In this document: positions 22,924 through 35,932 of the stretch, in pieces
Layout of the letters: every line of letters starts with the position of its first letter
How positions within the stretch are numbered: position 1 is the first letter of the stretch
NCBI GenBank assembly: GCA_031472005.1
Contig: PZJY01000011.1
Coordinates: forward strand, 310,001 to 374,000
Direction: 5' to 3'
DNA from: Tetracladium setigerum
Lineage: Eukaryota > Ascomycota > Leotiomycetes > Helotiales
Length of the DNA: 64,000 nucleotides
Program-made: the position numbers and the translations under genes
The notes under the pieces: model-generated
What the model was told of the DNA's origin: nothing
Seen by the model: only the letters and a program-made list of their open reading frames with translations
Databases searched by the model: none

Positions 22924-25900
22924 TTAGAAGCGAGTAGAGAACTTCTTCTTGGACTTTCTCATGAATTTTTGCGGTTGGCCCCAGTTCTCATCGATTTCTG
23001 TTGTGGCGGGTGTATGTTCACCTGTTGCTGCTGTTGCTGCTTCTTTGGTAGTCGGCTCAGGAGTTTGCTTTTGTGGGGGAGGAGATGTTGTTTTGGACTG
23101 CGGAGCGGGTGTTGCTTGTGGCTTTTGTTGAGTTTGGATTTGTTCTTGTTGTGTTGCCTTATTGATGGTGTTGATGTTGTTGTTATTGCTGCTGCTGCCA
23201 TTGGTTGCTTGAGAAGGTTGAACGTGTTTGTCAACTTGGGTGTTCAATTTGCCGTTTGTGCTGGACTTCGCTTGTTGAGTAATTTCTGGCTGTGTAGGCT
23301 TGTTGAAAGATGAATGGGAGTGAGTCGGCTTCTCTGGCTGTTGAATTGGCTTATCGACCTGAACAGGCTTTTGCTGATGCGAAACCACTGGTTGTGATAC
23401 CTTCCCATTGTATGTGCTTTTTTCGGCATGGGAAGATTTCTCAACTTGGGAAGTTGGAGTAACCTTTCCAGGTGGCGCTTGTTGAATGGGATAGCTCGTC
23501 CGTTGAGGTTGATAAACGGGAACCTCTGGCGGTGGAGTTCTCTTGGCGGAATAGCTTGACGTCTCCTGGTGTGCTATCCTTTCTGGCTGGGATGTGTTTT
23601 CCTGCTGGGATACCTTTTCGGACTGAGAGGGCCTGGAAGGATACGAAGCCTTCTCGCTAAACACGATCCTTTCAGGTTGTGGCGACCTAGTGGAGGGATA
23701 TGATGTCCTCGCGTTGGAAAAGGTCTTCTCGGGTTGTGGTGACTTTGGTGAAGGAGAGGAAATCGTCTGATTTGAGGTTGGCTTCTCACGCCTGTCCCCT
23801 GAAGGTTGTTGGGAGGAGGATCTCTCAAGCGGCTGAGAGACTCTTGAAGTTTGCGGAGGACGTGATACATCCTCGACGATCTCCTCGAGTGAAGACATCC
23901 TGGGTGTGCTTTGTCCGGACTTGAGGGCACCATTTCCATTCTTGTTGTAGTTTCCATATCCATATCCATTTCCGTTGCCATAGCCATTTTCGTTGGTCCT
24001 CTGTTGTTGTTCTTGAGCTTTGGAGACTGTGTTGCGAGAATGTTTCCTCTCTATTGTTGTTGGTTCATCCCTGACTGGCGACCTTACCTCATCCCTTTCC
24101 CGGACAGAGTAATGATCAGTTGGCTTGGTATTTACACGCCCAGGATTCATCCATTCTTGGCTTGGAGAGTTGCGTGAGATGACAGGTTTCGGCTCCTCCT
24201 TGACGGGAACAACAACAGGTGCTTGGACTTGGTAGTCACTTGCCCTCGACGAACCTCGGGAGTTGGTTTGTTGATAAGACTGGTGGAATTCCTGAGATGC
24301 CGGCTGCGATGGTTGATGGGGGACAAGCTTTACTCCTTCTTGGATAGTCTCCTCGTAGTCAAGGTCTCTGCGGGGTGTAGAGTCTCGTGGTTCGGGAGCA
24401 GAATAGTACTGTCTGTGGGGTTCCTCCTCCTTTTCTGCATGGCCGAAATATTGTCTGTGAGAGGTTTTAGTTTCCTCTACTGGTGACTCTGGGTAAATCT
24501 CCTCTTCGACGTGATCCTGAAAGTTATGGTTTCCATTTTCATTAGCAGGTGGTGCAACTTCCTTTGCCTCGGTATACACATAAGAGCTGGATGCTCCGTT
24601 TTCCGTCTTGGATGGCATCACTTCTTCGATCGATTGAAAGTTGTGTGCTCCATTTTCTGCCACAGCTGGTATCGCTTCCTCAGCAAATAGCTGGAAGTCT
24701 TGAACTCCATTTCCTGTAGGTGGTTGAGTGACCTCTGTTACAGCGTGAACCGGGACTTCCGGGACTTGAATCTCCTCTAATGGCAGGACTGCCACCTCCT
24801 CTTCCTCAGGAGCCAGGACAAACAACTCGAATCCATAATTGAGAGCATCACTACCTCTACGTCAGCAGCCTCCTCGAATTGACATAAAACAAACCGACTC
24901 ACTCTTTCTTTGCATATGCAAGCAATTCCAGCCCATCCAATCCAGCTTCAATTCCCTTCATGGAAACCTCCAGCTCATCTTCCAAACCATGGCAGTTACT
25001 AGAAGTACCCAGAGTGGCAAATCTCCTGCTGCTTCTATTGCACACATCCAAGACTTTGATGCTTCGGATGGCACGAGCAACGTCCTTGAACTTTTGGCCT
25101 TGGAATGGTGCTACTGGCCGAGGCCAGAGACCAATCTTACGGGAGGATTTCATTAAAGATCCAAGAACCATAGCATCACAGGCATATTGCAGATCCTCGT
25201 CCAAGGAGGCATCGCATATGGTTTGTCCATCCATGTATCGAGTGATTAAAGTATGAATTATGGTGATGGCCGTTTCAATTGCATACTCTCGCTCCCTCTT
25301 GATTGCATCTGTTTATTTGTCAGTTAAAGGTTTAAAACTGTCGTTGGAAAGAGCCTACCAATAATATTATGTGGAATAGGGAGATCCTTCACTTCCTCAA
25401 TCAAATTCTCGTCACATTCTCGTTGTGCAAGGCGGGTCATATTCTTGAACTCCTCAGGTCTGTCAAATACCCAAAATACGAACAAAAGGCGTAGCACGTC
25501 TTCGTTGTATGATTTTGGAAGTCCCTCTCGTTGCAAGGCATCAATCCAGGTATCCGAGAAGAACTGAACACTTTCGATCATTCCAAAGTGACTCACGAGA
25601 GTAGCTAGACTGCTGAGCTCTAGGAGGGTCACTTGACGTGGGACCTTTCGACTGGGTCCGTGGATGATATTAAGGAGGATAATCACGGTGTCTAGGTCAG
25701 CGAGAACTGGAATGGTGACGTGCCCTTTGCTGCGGAGGGTCTTTGCTTCTGTAGAGGTGCCTGACAGGAGATTTTCGAAAACTTGGGATGCAAGCATCAT
25801 ATGCCTCGAAGACACAACACAATGGACTTCATGAGTTGATACGATCGTCCTCTCCTTCTTCACCGCCTTTTGTTCTGGTATGGTTGCTTCCACCTCTTCC

Positions 25901-26292
25901 TCGATAACCTCACTATTCCTCGCTGCCTGCTGTCTCTTCAATTGAGCCCAGAAGGAAGCTGGAGGGCTTGAGGACCGGTCCCTCCTTGACGAGGCATCCG
26001 ATCCTCTCCCGGCTCTCGGTGCCGGTGGAAAAAATGGTCCCTCAGAAGCATTCGGCGGTTCTGGGGCATAAAAGAGCAAACTCTCATCCTCCAACACCTC
26101 ATCCAACGCTGCATCGTCCAAATCCAAGTCCAACTCTTTGTCCTCCTTTATTGATGTTTGTTGAACCGTCGACAATTTTCTCTTGGGCTTGAGAGCTGGC
26201 TGTGGTTGTTCCTCCTCTTCCTCATAGACATTGCGGATGAGGGTCAATGTGACATCGCCATTTGGCACGAAGACAATAATTTCGGGCTCCAT
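22924..26292 (-). CDS. BTB/POZ-like domain protein with long disordered tail
   Basis: Three exons, 26292-25359, 25308-24903 and 24856-22924, are joined by 50- and 46-bp introns in phase, giving 1,090 aa. Residues about 1-135 are acidic (EEEEEQ, DLDLDDAALDEVLEDE). A BTB/POZ-type fold follows at about 150-280: HEVHCVVSSRHMMLASQVF, then FENLLSG, HVTIPVLADLDTVIILLNIIHG and LLELSSLATLVSHFGMIES. This matches fungal BTB proteins, which usually self-associate or bind cullin-3. An alpha-helical region with conserved cysteines runs to about residue 447. The last exon is about 640 residues of Pro/Gln/Ser/Thr-rich sequence with repeated HNFQ/VQDFQ-type motifs (VAENGAHNFQ, NENGNHNFQ). It ends in a distinct basic block, FMRKSKKKFSTRF. 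Function unknown. Confidence 0.85.
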
Positions 26293-29200
26293 GTTGTATC
26301 AACTGCGGTGCACGCCAATCCAATCACGAAAATGCTGTTTCCATACTATGCAGGGTCAGCATGCGTCTCCCTTCCAGATTTCTCTGTGTCTCATCTTCTG
26401 TACTCACCGATCAAAACTCCCAAAACACCTCAATAATTACGCACGCAAACAAAATTCAAGAAAAAAGCTGGAGAGGACGAAAGGACAGAAGCACACAAAC
26501 ACAAATTTCTTTTCTTTTAGGATAAAAAAGCCTACCGGGATGACTCGACCCCTCCACCTCCCTCTCCCCGACTCCAGATTAGAAGACCGGCAGGTAGCGC
26601 ATGAGAGGAGGCGTGTTGATGTGCTGGCCATAGGAGGCCAATGGGATTTGCTTGTTGCACTGAGGTGCAGCATTTTTGGGCGCTGTGCAACGCACATTGG
26701 GTAGACTTGCATATCGCTATGCAGCAGCTGTCCCAGTCTACCAACCTCCTTCCCCCTATGATCCCTGGTCACTCATGGAAGAGAGGGAGAGGAGCCGCAT
26801 TACGGAGGGTGTACGGAGGCAGCGGCCGTTGGGAACGGTATTTCTGGTATTTTGGGTGGCATTTGTACTGGTTAGAAAAGGAGGAATGTGAGATTGGAGG
26901 GGCGCTTTTGCTGCTTGGCGAAGGCTGGGAGGTTGTAACCTATGTTTTTTTTTTTGGTTTTGAGCTCGAGCAACTTTCACTCCTCGTAAGATTTGTGGCG
27001 GGAACAATTGAACACGTAACTTTTGCGAGGGAGAGCATGAGCATGGACATAATCTCTCAATAATCGAATCACAGCAAGAATCCGATAATTCATCCACGAA
27101 TAATCCGTACAGCGCATGCCGTCCGTGTTGATGCTGACGATGTATGTATGTCGGTGCCCTCCTCCCTTCGGCTTCATCGTGCACGCGATCAATCCGGACC
27201 TATGGAAAAGCTGGCAACACACCGAGTATTACATCTTCATGTTTTCTCTTCCAGTTCTCTCTTTTGTCTAGTTGTTTGATCTACAAAATTCCTTTTACTT
27301 TGCATATCCACTAGCTAATGTACGTCAAGTGATGGCCAATCCAAACATTCCGCTAGTCTTTTATCTTCATCAATTGGATCTTCCTGCTCACCACTTCTTC
27401 AATCTGCATCTCTTACGTTCCATCAAACGCCCCCACAAACGCCTCGCTCTTTAGTCTTTGGTTCTACATCGTTCTTGTCTTTGCAATAAACGCTCCGAGT
27501 GGCAGAAGTTGCGTTCTCATATTGGTTCGATGTTTATAATGGTTCGCATATTGGAAATTTCGTGCATGGTATAGCCTTGGAGCTTCGAGGCACGGCCAAC
27601 GTGTTCGCCCTACTTTTAGCTCCCATGTGTGGGGAGGAAAATCTGGGGATTAGTGTTCGCCTTGATATAGATGCGTTTTGAGAGGTGGGTGGTTTGCCAA
27701 AGCCGAAGTCTATGCATCCAACAATGCAGGCGATGTGATGTGAAATTATAATCCAGAGTGTTTTACAACATGTTTTCAGCCTGCCAATACTATCGGGCCT
27801 TTTCACTTCTGTCAGTTGAACTCTTCCGTTTCCTCAAAGAGTTTGAGTAATACTACGATGGTGCCGAGCTCATCCTTGTCCGGGATGTGATACGTGATGC
27901 CCACCTAACGAACGTTCGATTGGTATGTTCACCTTCAGGGAGGAAGTACGTAGTAAGTAGTGGGGTCTCTAATCTCATCAGTACAATATATAAAGTGCCA
28001 GAATGGAGTTGTCGCTGATTGCCGCCAGGCTATGACTAAATAGCTGACGTCAATTTTGTCAAAGGCCAATGGTGGTGATGGTGATTTGCACGGTCTATCG
28101 ATAAACTGGGTCAAATCCATGTCGAGAGCGTTCAAATTATATGGATGTATAATATTCAAACGTAGAGGTAGTGATTGCAGGTTCCCGAGGTATTTTCAAT
28201 CATGTTTTTCCTGTCAATCTTTTCAACAGTGGCAAACCGTTGTCGATTCATTTTTGCCATCGCTCTATATCACAAAACCATACATATGACGTTACATCAT
28301 CTTGCTAGCCAGTAGATAAGTCATCAGCACTAGCGATTCACACACCTGGAAATAAAAAGTCAATATCATCTGCTTTCATCACTAGCCCGTCCTCCCCTCT
28401 TTCTACCGCGCACTTCAAAGGTTCACTTCGCTCTGTCCGCCATCTTGATCATACTTAACAACATCATGTCTAAAGAACTAAGCTTCCGGGAAGCAGAAGG
28501 TGCTTTTTATAAGGAAGAAAGGCTAAGTAGCGGGATTCACTTAGTGGTAATACCCGTTACGCGACATAATCGACATATTTTATGTAGTTTTGGACATGTG
28601 AGGTATCCTTCACCACTGCACTGATAGTAACGCTTGACGAGCAGATAGTACGTAAAAGCGAAGAGGAGGTGACACAGTCCATGTGCCTCAAATCGATTAC
28701 CTGGATTTGATTTGTGAGATGAACAAAATCGGGACTTCAAACTTCATCATGTTCCCTGTCATCCGGCTTTCTGCGAACGAGGAGGATATGGAGCTGAGAA
28801 GTAGGAGGAATTCTGAAAAATATAGAAGCGAAGGTGAGATCTTTGAAGTTGCCTGAGTTTGAGGATGGCATCCCTCGTGAGTCGCCAGTTTAAAAAGCAA
28901 ATGCAAGATACCAGTGAAAGTCAAATTTTCAGACACGCGTATCTCAGAAAACGACACTTCAGATTAAGTAATTACGTCCGAGAGAAGATCTGGTTTTACA
29001 GGTCGATTGAGGTTACCTCTACCTCTATCATTGATAGCGGCCCAATATACAACAAACATGACGGGCGTGATTACATTCCGCCGACAGCAGACACTCCTTT
29101 ACGCCCACACACTCTGTCGACTAGAAGTAATCCAACCATCGATCCAACAGTACCGTCCATATTGAATCTCTTTCTCGTTCTCCTCATGTTTCGTGCCCTT

Positions 29201-29801
29201 TCACTGAGAAATGCGGACCATTGAAAATTTAATTTATTTCACTCGAGCTGTCATCATATTTTTACAATAATTCGGTGTTCTTTACGAGGCCGCACAGCTT
29301 TTTTGACCAGTGAAGAACATATTATAAAGAATTAGCTCGTTCCCTGCCCCTCGCTTAAGGAAAACTTCATTGGTTGACTGGTAATCCGGTCGAACGCGAT
29401 TTTAACAGATAAAAACAAGAACAACACTTACGAGCTCGTGAACTCGTACTACAACCCATGACAATCCAACCAAATCACAAAATTGCCTTTAATTATTTAA
29501 AATCAATGAGTTCAAAGTTCTCAACCCGTAGTAAACACGTCATTGAGACCTACTCGCTTTATCAATTGCCGACTTGAACGGGATATTTTCGGCCGAAGTA
29601 GAAGGTAACGGGTAGATCCGGTTGGATCGCAAGGTAGTTATTGTTTATGATCTTGTCCTAGTTATTCATGAAGATCTACCGATAAAAAATCACGAAGTGG
29701 TACTCGATCTTGTGTTTCCATTTCAAAGTCACATGTTTATCTGAGTGCTTGTCATATGGAAGTTATTCAATAGGTCGCCCATTCTAATGTAATCGCTAGA
29801 C
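26293..29801. other. intergenic region, no supportable gene
   Basis: 3.5 kb. The left part is the 5' flank of the BTB gene. Short frames occur on both strands, but none shows a domain, a consistent splice pattern or a plausible start. A pure T run lies at about 26945-26955. No repeat family or RNA gene was recognised. Confidence 0.5.
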
Positions 29802-30930
29802 CTATGCATTCAACGCAGGTGTATCTGCAAATAATTGATCTTTCATAACATCAGGATATCGGCCCCCATGAACCTCGGCAGCATCAACCAGCTTTCTGAT
29901 CTCCGCTTCCTCTTCCTTACTTAGCTCCAATTTTAGAGCACCTAAATTCTCTTCCAAATACTTGATCTTCTTGGTGCCTGGAATTGGGAAGATATCATCT
30001 CCTTGAGCTAGTAACCACGCTAGACTTAGCTGACCAACAGTTACATTCTTCGTCTTAGCAAGAGCTTCCATTCCGTTGACAAGCTTAAGGTTCTGTTGGA
30101 AGTTTTCAGGGGAGAAGCGAGGAGCGTAGGTACGAAAGTCGCCTTCTCCAAAATCGGCTGGTGATTTGTAGGCACCGGTGAGCATTCCACTAAGAAATCA
30201 TTAGTGACAAGCTTCAGGCAAATAGATCGACTAACCGGCCAAGAGGAGAATACGCAACGACTGCCACTCCGAGTTCACGACAAGTCCTCAACAGACCTAT
30301 TTCTGGGCGCTCAATATCCGTGCTAAAAGGAGAGTATTCGACCTGCACAGCGTCGATGTGGGCAACCTTGTTGGCTCGACGAAGTGTCTCTGAAGAAATC
30401 TCGCTAAGCCCGAGATACTTGACCTTTCCCTCCCTACAAAATGTTAGTGCCACAATACCGAGCAATTGAAATGAGGCTTACTTTTTGAGCTCGGCCATGG
30501 CCTGAACGGTCAGCTCAATTGGAGTCTTTCCATCAACTCGGTGGCAGTAGTACAGATCGATCGAATCCACGCCAAGTCGTTTCAGGCTCTTTTCACATGC
30601 TTCTTTCAGGTATTCAGGACTTGAATCGAGCATCGGTCCTGGCTTGTCCCCCGCATGCACAAAAGCAAACTTCGTGGCCAAAAAGATATCCTTGCGCTTG
30701 TCTGGGTTTTTTGCGAACCATTTTCCCACGAGCTCTTCGTTATCTCCGTAGAGATCTGAGGAATCCCAGAAAGTTTCGCCCAGTTCAAAGGCACGGTCGA
30801 GTATTTTGAAGCGTGCCTCGTCTGATTCAACTTTCCCATAGGCAATCGACAAACCCATCAGTCCGAATCCAAGAGCTGGAACTTGAGGACCATTCTTTCC
30901 GAGTTTGTGGGTGAGGAGTTGAGGTGGCAT
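29802..30930 (-). CDS. aldo-keto reductase (YakC/AKR13-like)
   Basis: Three exons, 30930-30482, 30433-30236 and 30189-29802, are separated by 48- and 46-bp introns in correct phase, giving 344 aa. The family tetrad is visible: Asp56 and Tyr61 in FWDSSDLYG, Lys87 in ATKFAF and His130 in DLYYCHR. Other family blocks are VPALGFGLMGLS near the start, KVKYLGLSEIS, VQVEYSPFS, GVAVVAYSPLGRGMLTG and the NADPH-binding end FPIPGTKKIKYLEENLGAL. These are cytosolic NADPH-dependent reductases of aldehydes and ketones; the physiological substrate is not inferable. A decayed paralogue lies 1.3 kb away at 32262. The ATG chosen is the only one upstream of the conserved start. Confidence 0.93.
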
Positions 30931-32261
30931 ATTGACTTTAGTTTTGTACGAATGGTCTCAATAAGGAGGAAGGTAATATGTTTGTCTACTGCATCGGGGT
31001 CATTTATATACTTTAGAATTCCGCATTAAACCATCCTCCTTATGCCGGCCGGAAACTTTTGTGAAAGTCCGATGGAGATAACCTCGGAGACAAGGATTTT
31101 ATGCACTTGGAATTTGTCGCGTGACTCAAAAGAGGGGACCTTGACCTTTTCCGTTTCCCTTTACGAAGTAACAATAGATCTCAGAGTGAATGGAAGTGAT
31201 TTTGCGACAACTTTGAGTTGGAAGACTACCTGGAATTTTACGTTCTAGTATTGTGTTGAGCTTAGAGCAAGTAAGGCGATGTCCTCAGTCATGAGATATT
31301 CACGTCTTAATCAAGTGAAATCATATAAACTTGTTCCAGGATGATAAGCATCCTTCATAGTTGGTGCTTCTCTCCTATTTGGCTATCCTCGATTCACTCC
31401 TAAAGTATAGTAAAACTCGTAGTGACCGTTGCATTAGACTGGACTCCATTTCCTTTAATCTCAGCTCTCTCCTCATGAGCCCTCTCTGATCATTACTTCT
31501 CTCATCGACAGTTCTCTTCTCAATTGAACTCTCCTCGACAGCAATTTCCTCATCCAATTCTCCTCATCGAGTCTCTTACGGACGGCAATCTCCAGCCAAA
31601 CTTCTTCCTTCCGCCATTACAATTCCTAATGATGTAGTCCGTACTCGTGGCAAACTCTCGACGTGGCCAAGAGTCCTCGCTAAGGAAGATACTTTCTCGC
31701 AATGGCGCCTAGGAAATAATTAACGTTGTTTTTCTATCCCTGCAAAATGAAAAATATTTTGCAGAATTACACAACCAAGTCCTCAAACTCGTCACTTCAT
31801 TCCATGATTGGCATCGTATTTACGAAGGAGCTCGAATTAATGCCGACGGCCAAAAACATCACAAGTCAGGATAATGGTGGTCCCCCTTCTACCAAGAACA
31901 GCAACGATTACGCGAATACGGCAGGGACATAGGCCTCGGACATAGGATGATTGCTCCACTCCACTGCAGCTGGTCCTTAGATGCTGGTCGTATCCCGTCA
32001 ATTCTGTAGCGTCGAAATTATCAACACACAGATGTGGATACTCTTTTTACTTTAGACACGATCCGCGTTGGCTGAGAAGATGCCGTGGTGTGTTTAAAAT
32101 GATAAATCGTGAACATCAGAGCCAGAACATAACTCAAGATTCCCTACAAACCAAAAAGTTTAGATATAAGTTATAAGGCTGCCGTTGTTCGACAGACATT
32201 TATCAAGCATTTAATAACATTCTCATCCACTTAATTATCTATTAAAATAGTCAAATCACTC
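30931..32261. other. intergenic region with a coding-like relic
   Basis: The left 300 bp are the 5' flank of the aldo-keto reductase. A plus-strand stretch at 31719-32009 reads as 97 codons with a single internal stop and has a coding-like look (FHDWHRIYEGARIN, REYGRDIGLGHRM). No family was recognised. Confidence 0.4.
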
Positions 32262-32715
32262 CCTTTTAGCGACATACAAGTCCGCTTTCCTAGATTTAGT
32301 ACGATAGGATTAAATGCTATAATAGGTACAAAGTTATCCTACGAAGAGGTAGAACTAGTTCTTCTCAAGGCGATTAAGCTAGGATCCACGTTTTAGGATA
32401 TTGTGGTATATCAAGTATCGAAACAAAAGAATAGCTAAATCTATCCAGGTTATCTATGCAGCAGGTGCCAATGAAAAACTCCTTAGAGCATTCATCAGAA
32501 AACGTAACGTTCGTGACAAACTCTTTAGTATATACCTCTCCATTAATTAAGCGTTAACTAATTATTATCAGTCGCGTCTAAATGTGGAATTATTATCTTC
32601 ACTGCTAGAGGCGCCATTACTAACTCGGCCTCACACATTAAAGAGTACATCGAGGGCATAATTAAAAGACTTGGATTTACTCCCGATCTTTACCATCTTC
32701 ACAGAATAAATCTAA
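32262..32715 (+). pseudogene. fossil aldo-keto reductase, 3' truncated and RIP-like
   Basis: The conceptual translation follows the aldo-keto reductase family: TIGLNAIIGTKLSYEEVE, LLKAIKLGSTF-stop-D, GANEKLLRAFIRKRNVRDKL, ASKCG, and HIKEYIEGIIKRLGFTPD followed by LYHLHRINL. The family's F-W-D has become F-stop-D (TAG for TGG). Two glycines of the GFGT motif are Arg (AGA) and Ser (AGT). Intron fossils remain between blocks: one near 32412-32460, one GTATAT...CAG at 32528-32571, and one GTAGGT...TAG beginning at 32716. Downstream of that the similarity stops, so the second half is lost. The excess of G-to-A-type changes and the nearby intact paralogue fit repeat-induced point mutation. Retained introns mean it was a DNA copy, not a retrocopy. 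Confidence 0.8.
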
Positions 32716-34033
32716 GTAGGTACAATCCACTGATATCAAAACAGTACTAATTTGCTAATGTTTAGGGAAATCGAAAGATAATCAATTTAAAGTAAAAGAT
32801 TAGTCGAAGAGAAAAGGAAAACCACGTACCTGAAGAGATTAAAAAGTAAAGGAGAACGATTCTGGAAAATATGTAATTTGCAGAGTGAAATTAGACGAGA
32901 AGAATAATAATGTAAACGTTACTAGACGTCTAGAAAGCCCTATACAACAGGAAATTCCCGCAATATGTTAAAGGATGAAAACTCTACCTGAATTATTTCT
33001 TCTTACCGTACTTTCTTTACTTTTCTGCTTGTCGCTAGCATTCGCGTTCAGCTGGCAATTTTCGTTATCGCTTTTTGTTGAAGTGGTCTGGAAAGTAAGG
33101 CTATAAGTGTAGAGTCGTTTTGTGAGATGTCGACCGAGTCAACGTCTAATGATTTTCCCGTATATCTTTTAAATTTTGTTAATATTACGAATAGCTGCAG
33201 CTTGGGCGTCGCGCTGAATAAGTCACAATTAGCTGATTCCTAAAATAGATTCTATTTTTTACGATGCCCCTGCGAGGCTTCTCATAGCTGAGGTCCCCTC
33301 CTTCATGTTGAGACGAATAATTAGCCAAAAAAAAGGATGAGAGATTAAATCCTGGAAATCTGCATCACAGAGTAAGGTGGTGTACGTCAAAAGCTCCTAA
33401 ACTTTTGAGACCCCGATAATTCTCACCAACGTTCTTCCATTTATCCCATGATACTGTCCAAAAAAATAAGCATGAGCCAATGCAGCGGGCTCCCTGTCAT
33501 TCTCGTGATATCAAAAGGCGATGACAACCAAAAGAAAATCCGACGAACTTCTTTCCCAATTTTTTTTATAGAAATTATCATATTTCAACTTCTCTTCAAA
33601 TGAAGGTCGCACGCTCAAAGAAGCAACAAAAAGGAGTTTCGAATACCAAAGATTATTGTCAGCTAGCTACTGTTGTTGCAAGTCATGCAGCCAAACCAAA
33701 CCAAGAAAAGAAGCTCGGGGGTGATCCATCCATCCCTTTCCAAAGTTAAAAAAAGATAAAATAATCAAAACGAAAATGAAAAGTTGAGAAGAACGAACTA
33801 CTACACATGGGTCTCTAATATTCCAAAGAAGAAAACAACATCCATACATTAAAACTAAGTAAGTACTCAGAAAGTTTATTAAATCGTCATTTCCATATCC
33901 CCCAAAAGCATACATGCATATCTCATCTCATCTCATCTGATCCCATCCCATCTGCTTCCACGCTATGCAAAAACCCGGGCCTCCTGAATCCTGATTCATA
34001 CATGCACACGTCTACCTAGGTACTCCGTACTAC
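32716..34033. other. A+T-rich intergenic region
   Basis: A+T-rich continuation of the decayed aldo-keto reductase locus, with no recognisable coding sequence. From 33540 it becomes the likely 3' flank of the minus-strand coiled-coil gene. A catctcatctcatctgatcccatcccatc repeat lies near 33918-33950, and GTACTCCGTAC lies at 34020-34030. Confidence 0.5.
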
Positions 34034-35932
34034 TCACTCTTTGATGCTATCCTCCGTCCCCGCAATTTCCTCCTTCTTGCCACCAAAAGCCCAGCCCATC
34101 CAGCTAGCTCTCTTATTGGCATTCTCCTCCCCACCGCTAACCTTCCTATCATTCTCCTGCACCAATCTCAACGGTCTTGGTTTGTTCCCTGCAAACGTCG
34201 TTGCCTTTTCGACTGGTCTGGGTGGACTGGGGCTGTTGCCGGGTGTATTGACATCGCCGCTCTCACTGCTACTCTCGCTTGTCTTTCCGGGGAAATTGCC
34301 ACTGACAGGTACTTGGTTGCCTCTAGTAGCTGCGTTGGGATTTCCTGTGTTCGAGTTGGAGGCGAAGAAGGATTGTGAGTGGCGAGGAGTCTGGGGACCG
34401 TGGAGAGGAGGCGAGATGGATCCGCCGCCTTTGTACATCTGATTTACGACGTTGGCCGCAACACCAGTATATTGCTCGCTCATGGGGCGGGTGCGGATAG
34501 TTTGGGCGCGACCGAGACCGAAAGGGATGGAGGGTGCGGTGTCGGGATCTGTGAGAGCCGAGTGGGGAGCGGGCATTTGGGATTGAGGACGAGAACGACG
34601 GCCGCCCATTGCTACTGACTTTGCGCGCTGGAGGATGGAGACTCCACTTGCTTCCTTTGGTGGTGGTGGAGGAGGGAGATCTTTGTCGACATTTGCTCCG
34701 GGCTTGAAGTCAGAGGATTGGTCAAGGATGGCTTCGAAGTCTTGGTGTTGGAGCAGACGCTCGATAATTTTGTTGATGTAGAGGGTAAGCGCTTTGTTCT
34801 CTCCCTTAGAGGCTTTGAGCTCGCTCTCTAGTCTGCGATAGTTTTCACTCTCGCCTTCGCCGGCTTCTGAGAGCTCATCCGCAAGGCTTGGGGCGGCTGT
34901 TCTTCCTTCGAGGGCGTTCAATGCGTCTTCGTTGGCGGAAGATCCGCCCATGAAGCTCTTTGCAAAATCGCCGGTTAAAGTCTTCTCGGAAAGGAGAAGC
35001 TGATAACTCTCGTTGTCTTCCATCAACCTCGCATTGGTCATGCGTGCTTCCAGAAGCTGTCTTTCAACTTCTTGCATCCTTCCACCTCCCATATTCTCGG
35101 ATTCGACCATCTTGATTTGCGCCTCGGCAAGTTCCAGGCGGAGAGATTCGATGAGTCGGTCTTTTTGGAGGATCAACTTTGAGTTATTTCGCGAGTCGCT
35201 TCGGTTCAATCCAGAAGATGGCGCAAACTGGCTTTCGAGACTTGGAGACGAGTTGTTTGCTAAAAAGGTCAGAGGATATACAAAACCATATCATATCATA
35301 TCAGACTTACATCGCCTCGGGATCCTGCCTTCCTCATCTGGGTTTGACCTCTGGTTCAAAGAATCCTTCAATCTTTGGATGACCATCTGCATCTCCTCTT
35401 CCCTGTTGGAGGTCTCCTCTCTCTCCTTATTCATGGAACTGCGCTCTGCCTCGTAGATTGACTCCATCTCGCGCTTCTGACGAAGCGCATCTCTCTTGCT
35501 ATTCTCGAGGGCCTCTATTCGCTCGTCATTTTCGTGAAACTTGTCCTCCATCTTCTCCTGTTCAAGAAGTGCCTCATCTAATCTCGATTGCAGCACCTGC
35601 GATTGTTTCTGGTATCCCTCCGAGGCTATCTCTGCCTGTCGTAGACGTTCCTTCAAATCATCCAGCAATGCGATTGTTTCTGCTCTGGCCTCGTCGTCCG
35701 CATCACTCGTTGTGCTGCTGTTACTAAGGTTCGAAGCGCCAGCGCCAGGTCTCTGCATCGAAGCCCGCGCACCACCTCGTATGGATCGATTTCGCGCAAT
35801 GCCATTTGGTGTCGTGGATGTTAAGGATGTTGGTGTTGTTCTACCTGGGGTGGAGGAGAGGGATGAGGGATCTGTTGATGTTCTTCGACCCGAGGTCGCG
35901 CCCACAGGGGGTTTCTTGGTTGCTGTCGACAT
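34034..35932 (-). CDS. coiled-coil protein conserved in filamentous ascomycetes, function unknown
   Basis: Two exons, 35932-35311 and 35259-34034, are joined by a 51-bp GTAAGT...TAG intron in phase, giving 615 aa. Residues 1-75 are Ser/Thr/Pro-rich and disordered. Residues about 80-195 form a long charged coiled coil (ETIALLDDLKERLRQAEIAS, REEEMQMVIQRLKDSLNQR). A second coiled coil covers about 220-370, with KLILQKDRLIESLRLELAEA and ENKALTLYINKIIERLLQH. The C-terminal third is low-complexity with a PPPPPP run and ends near SWMGWAFGGKK. The build resembles cytoskeletal or cell-end scaffold proteins. I do not recognise a named yeast homologue, so no function is assigned. Confidence 0.85.
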
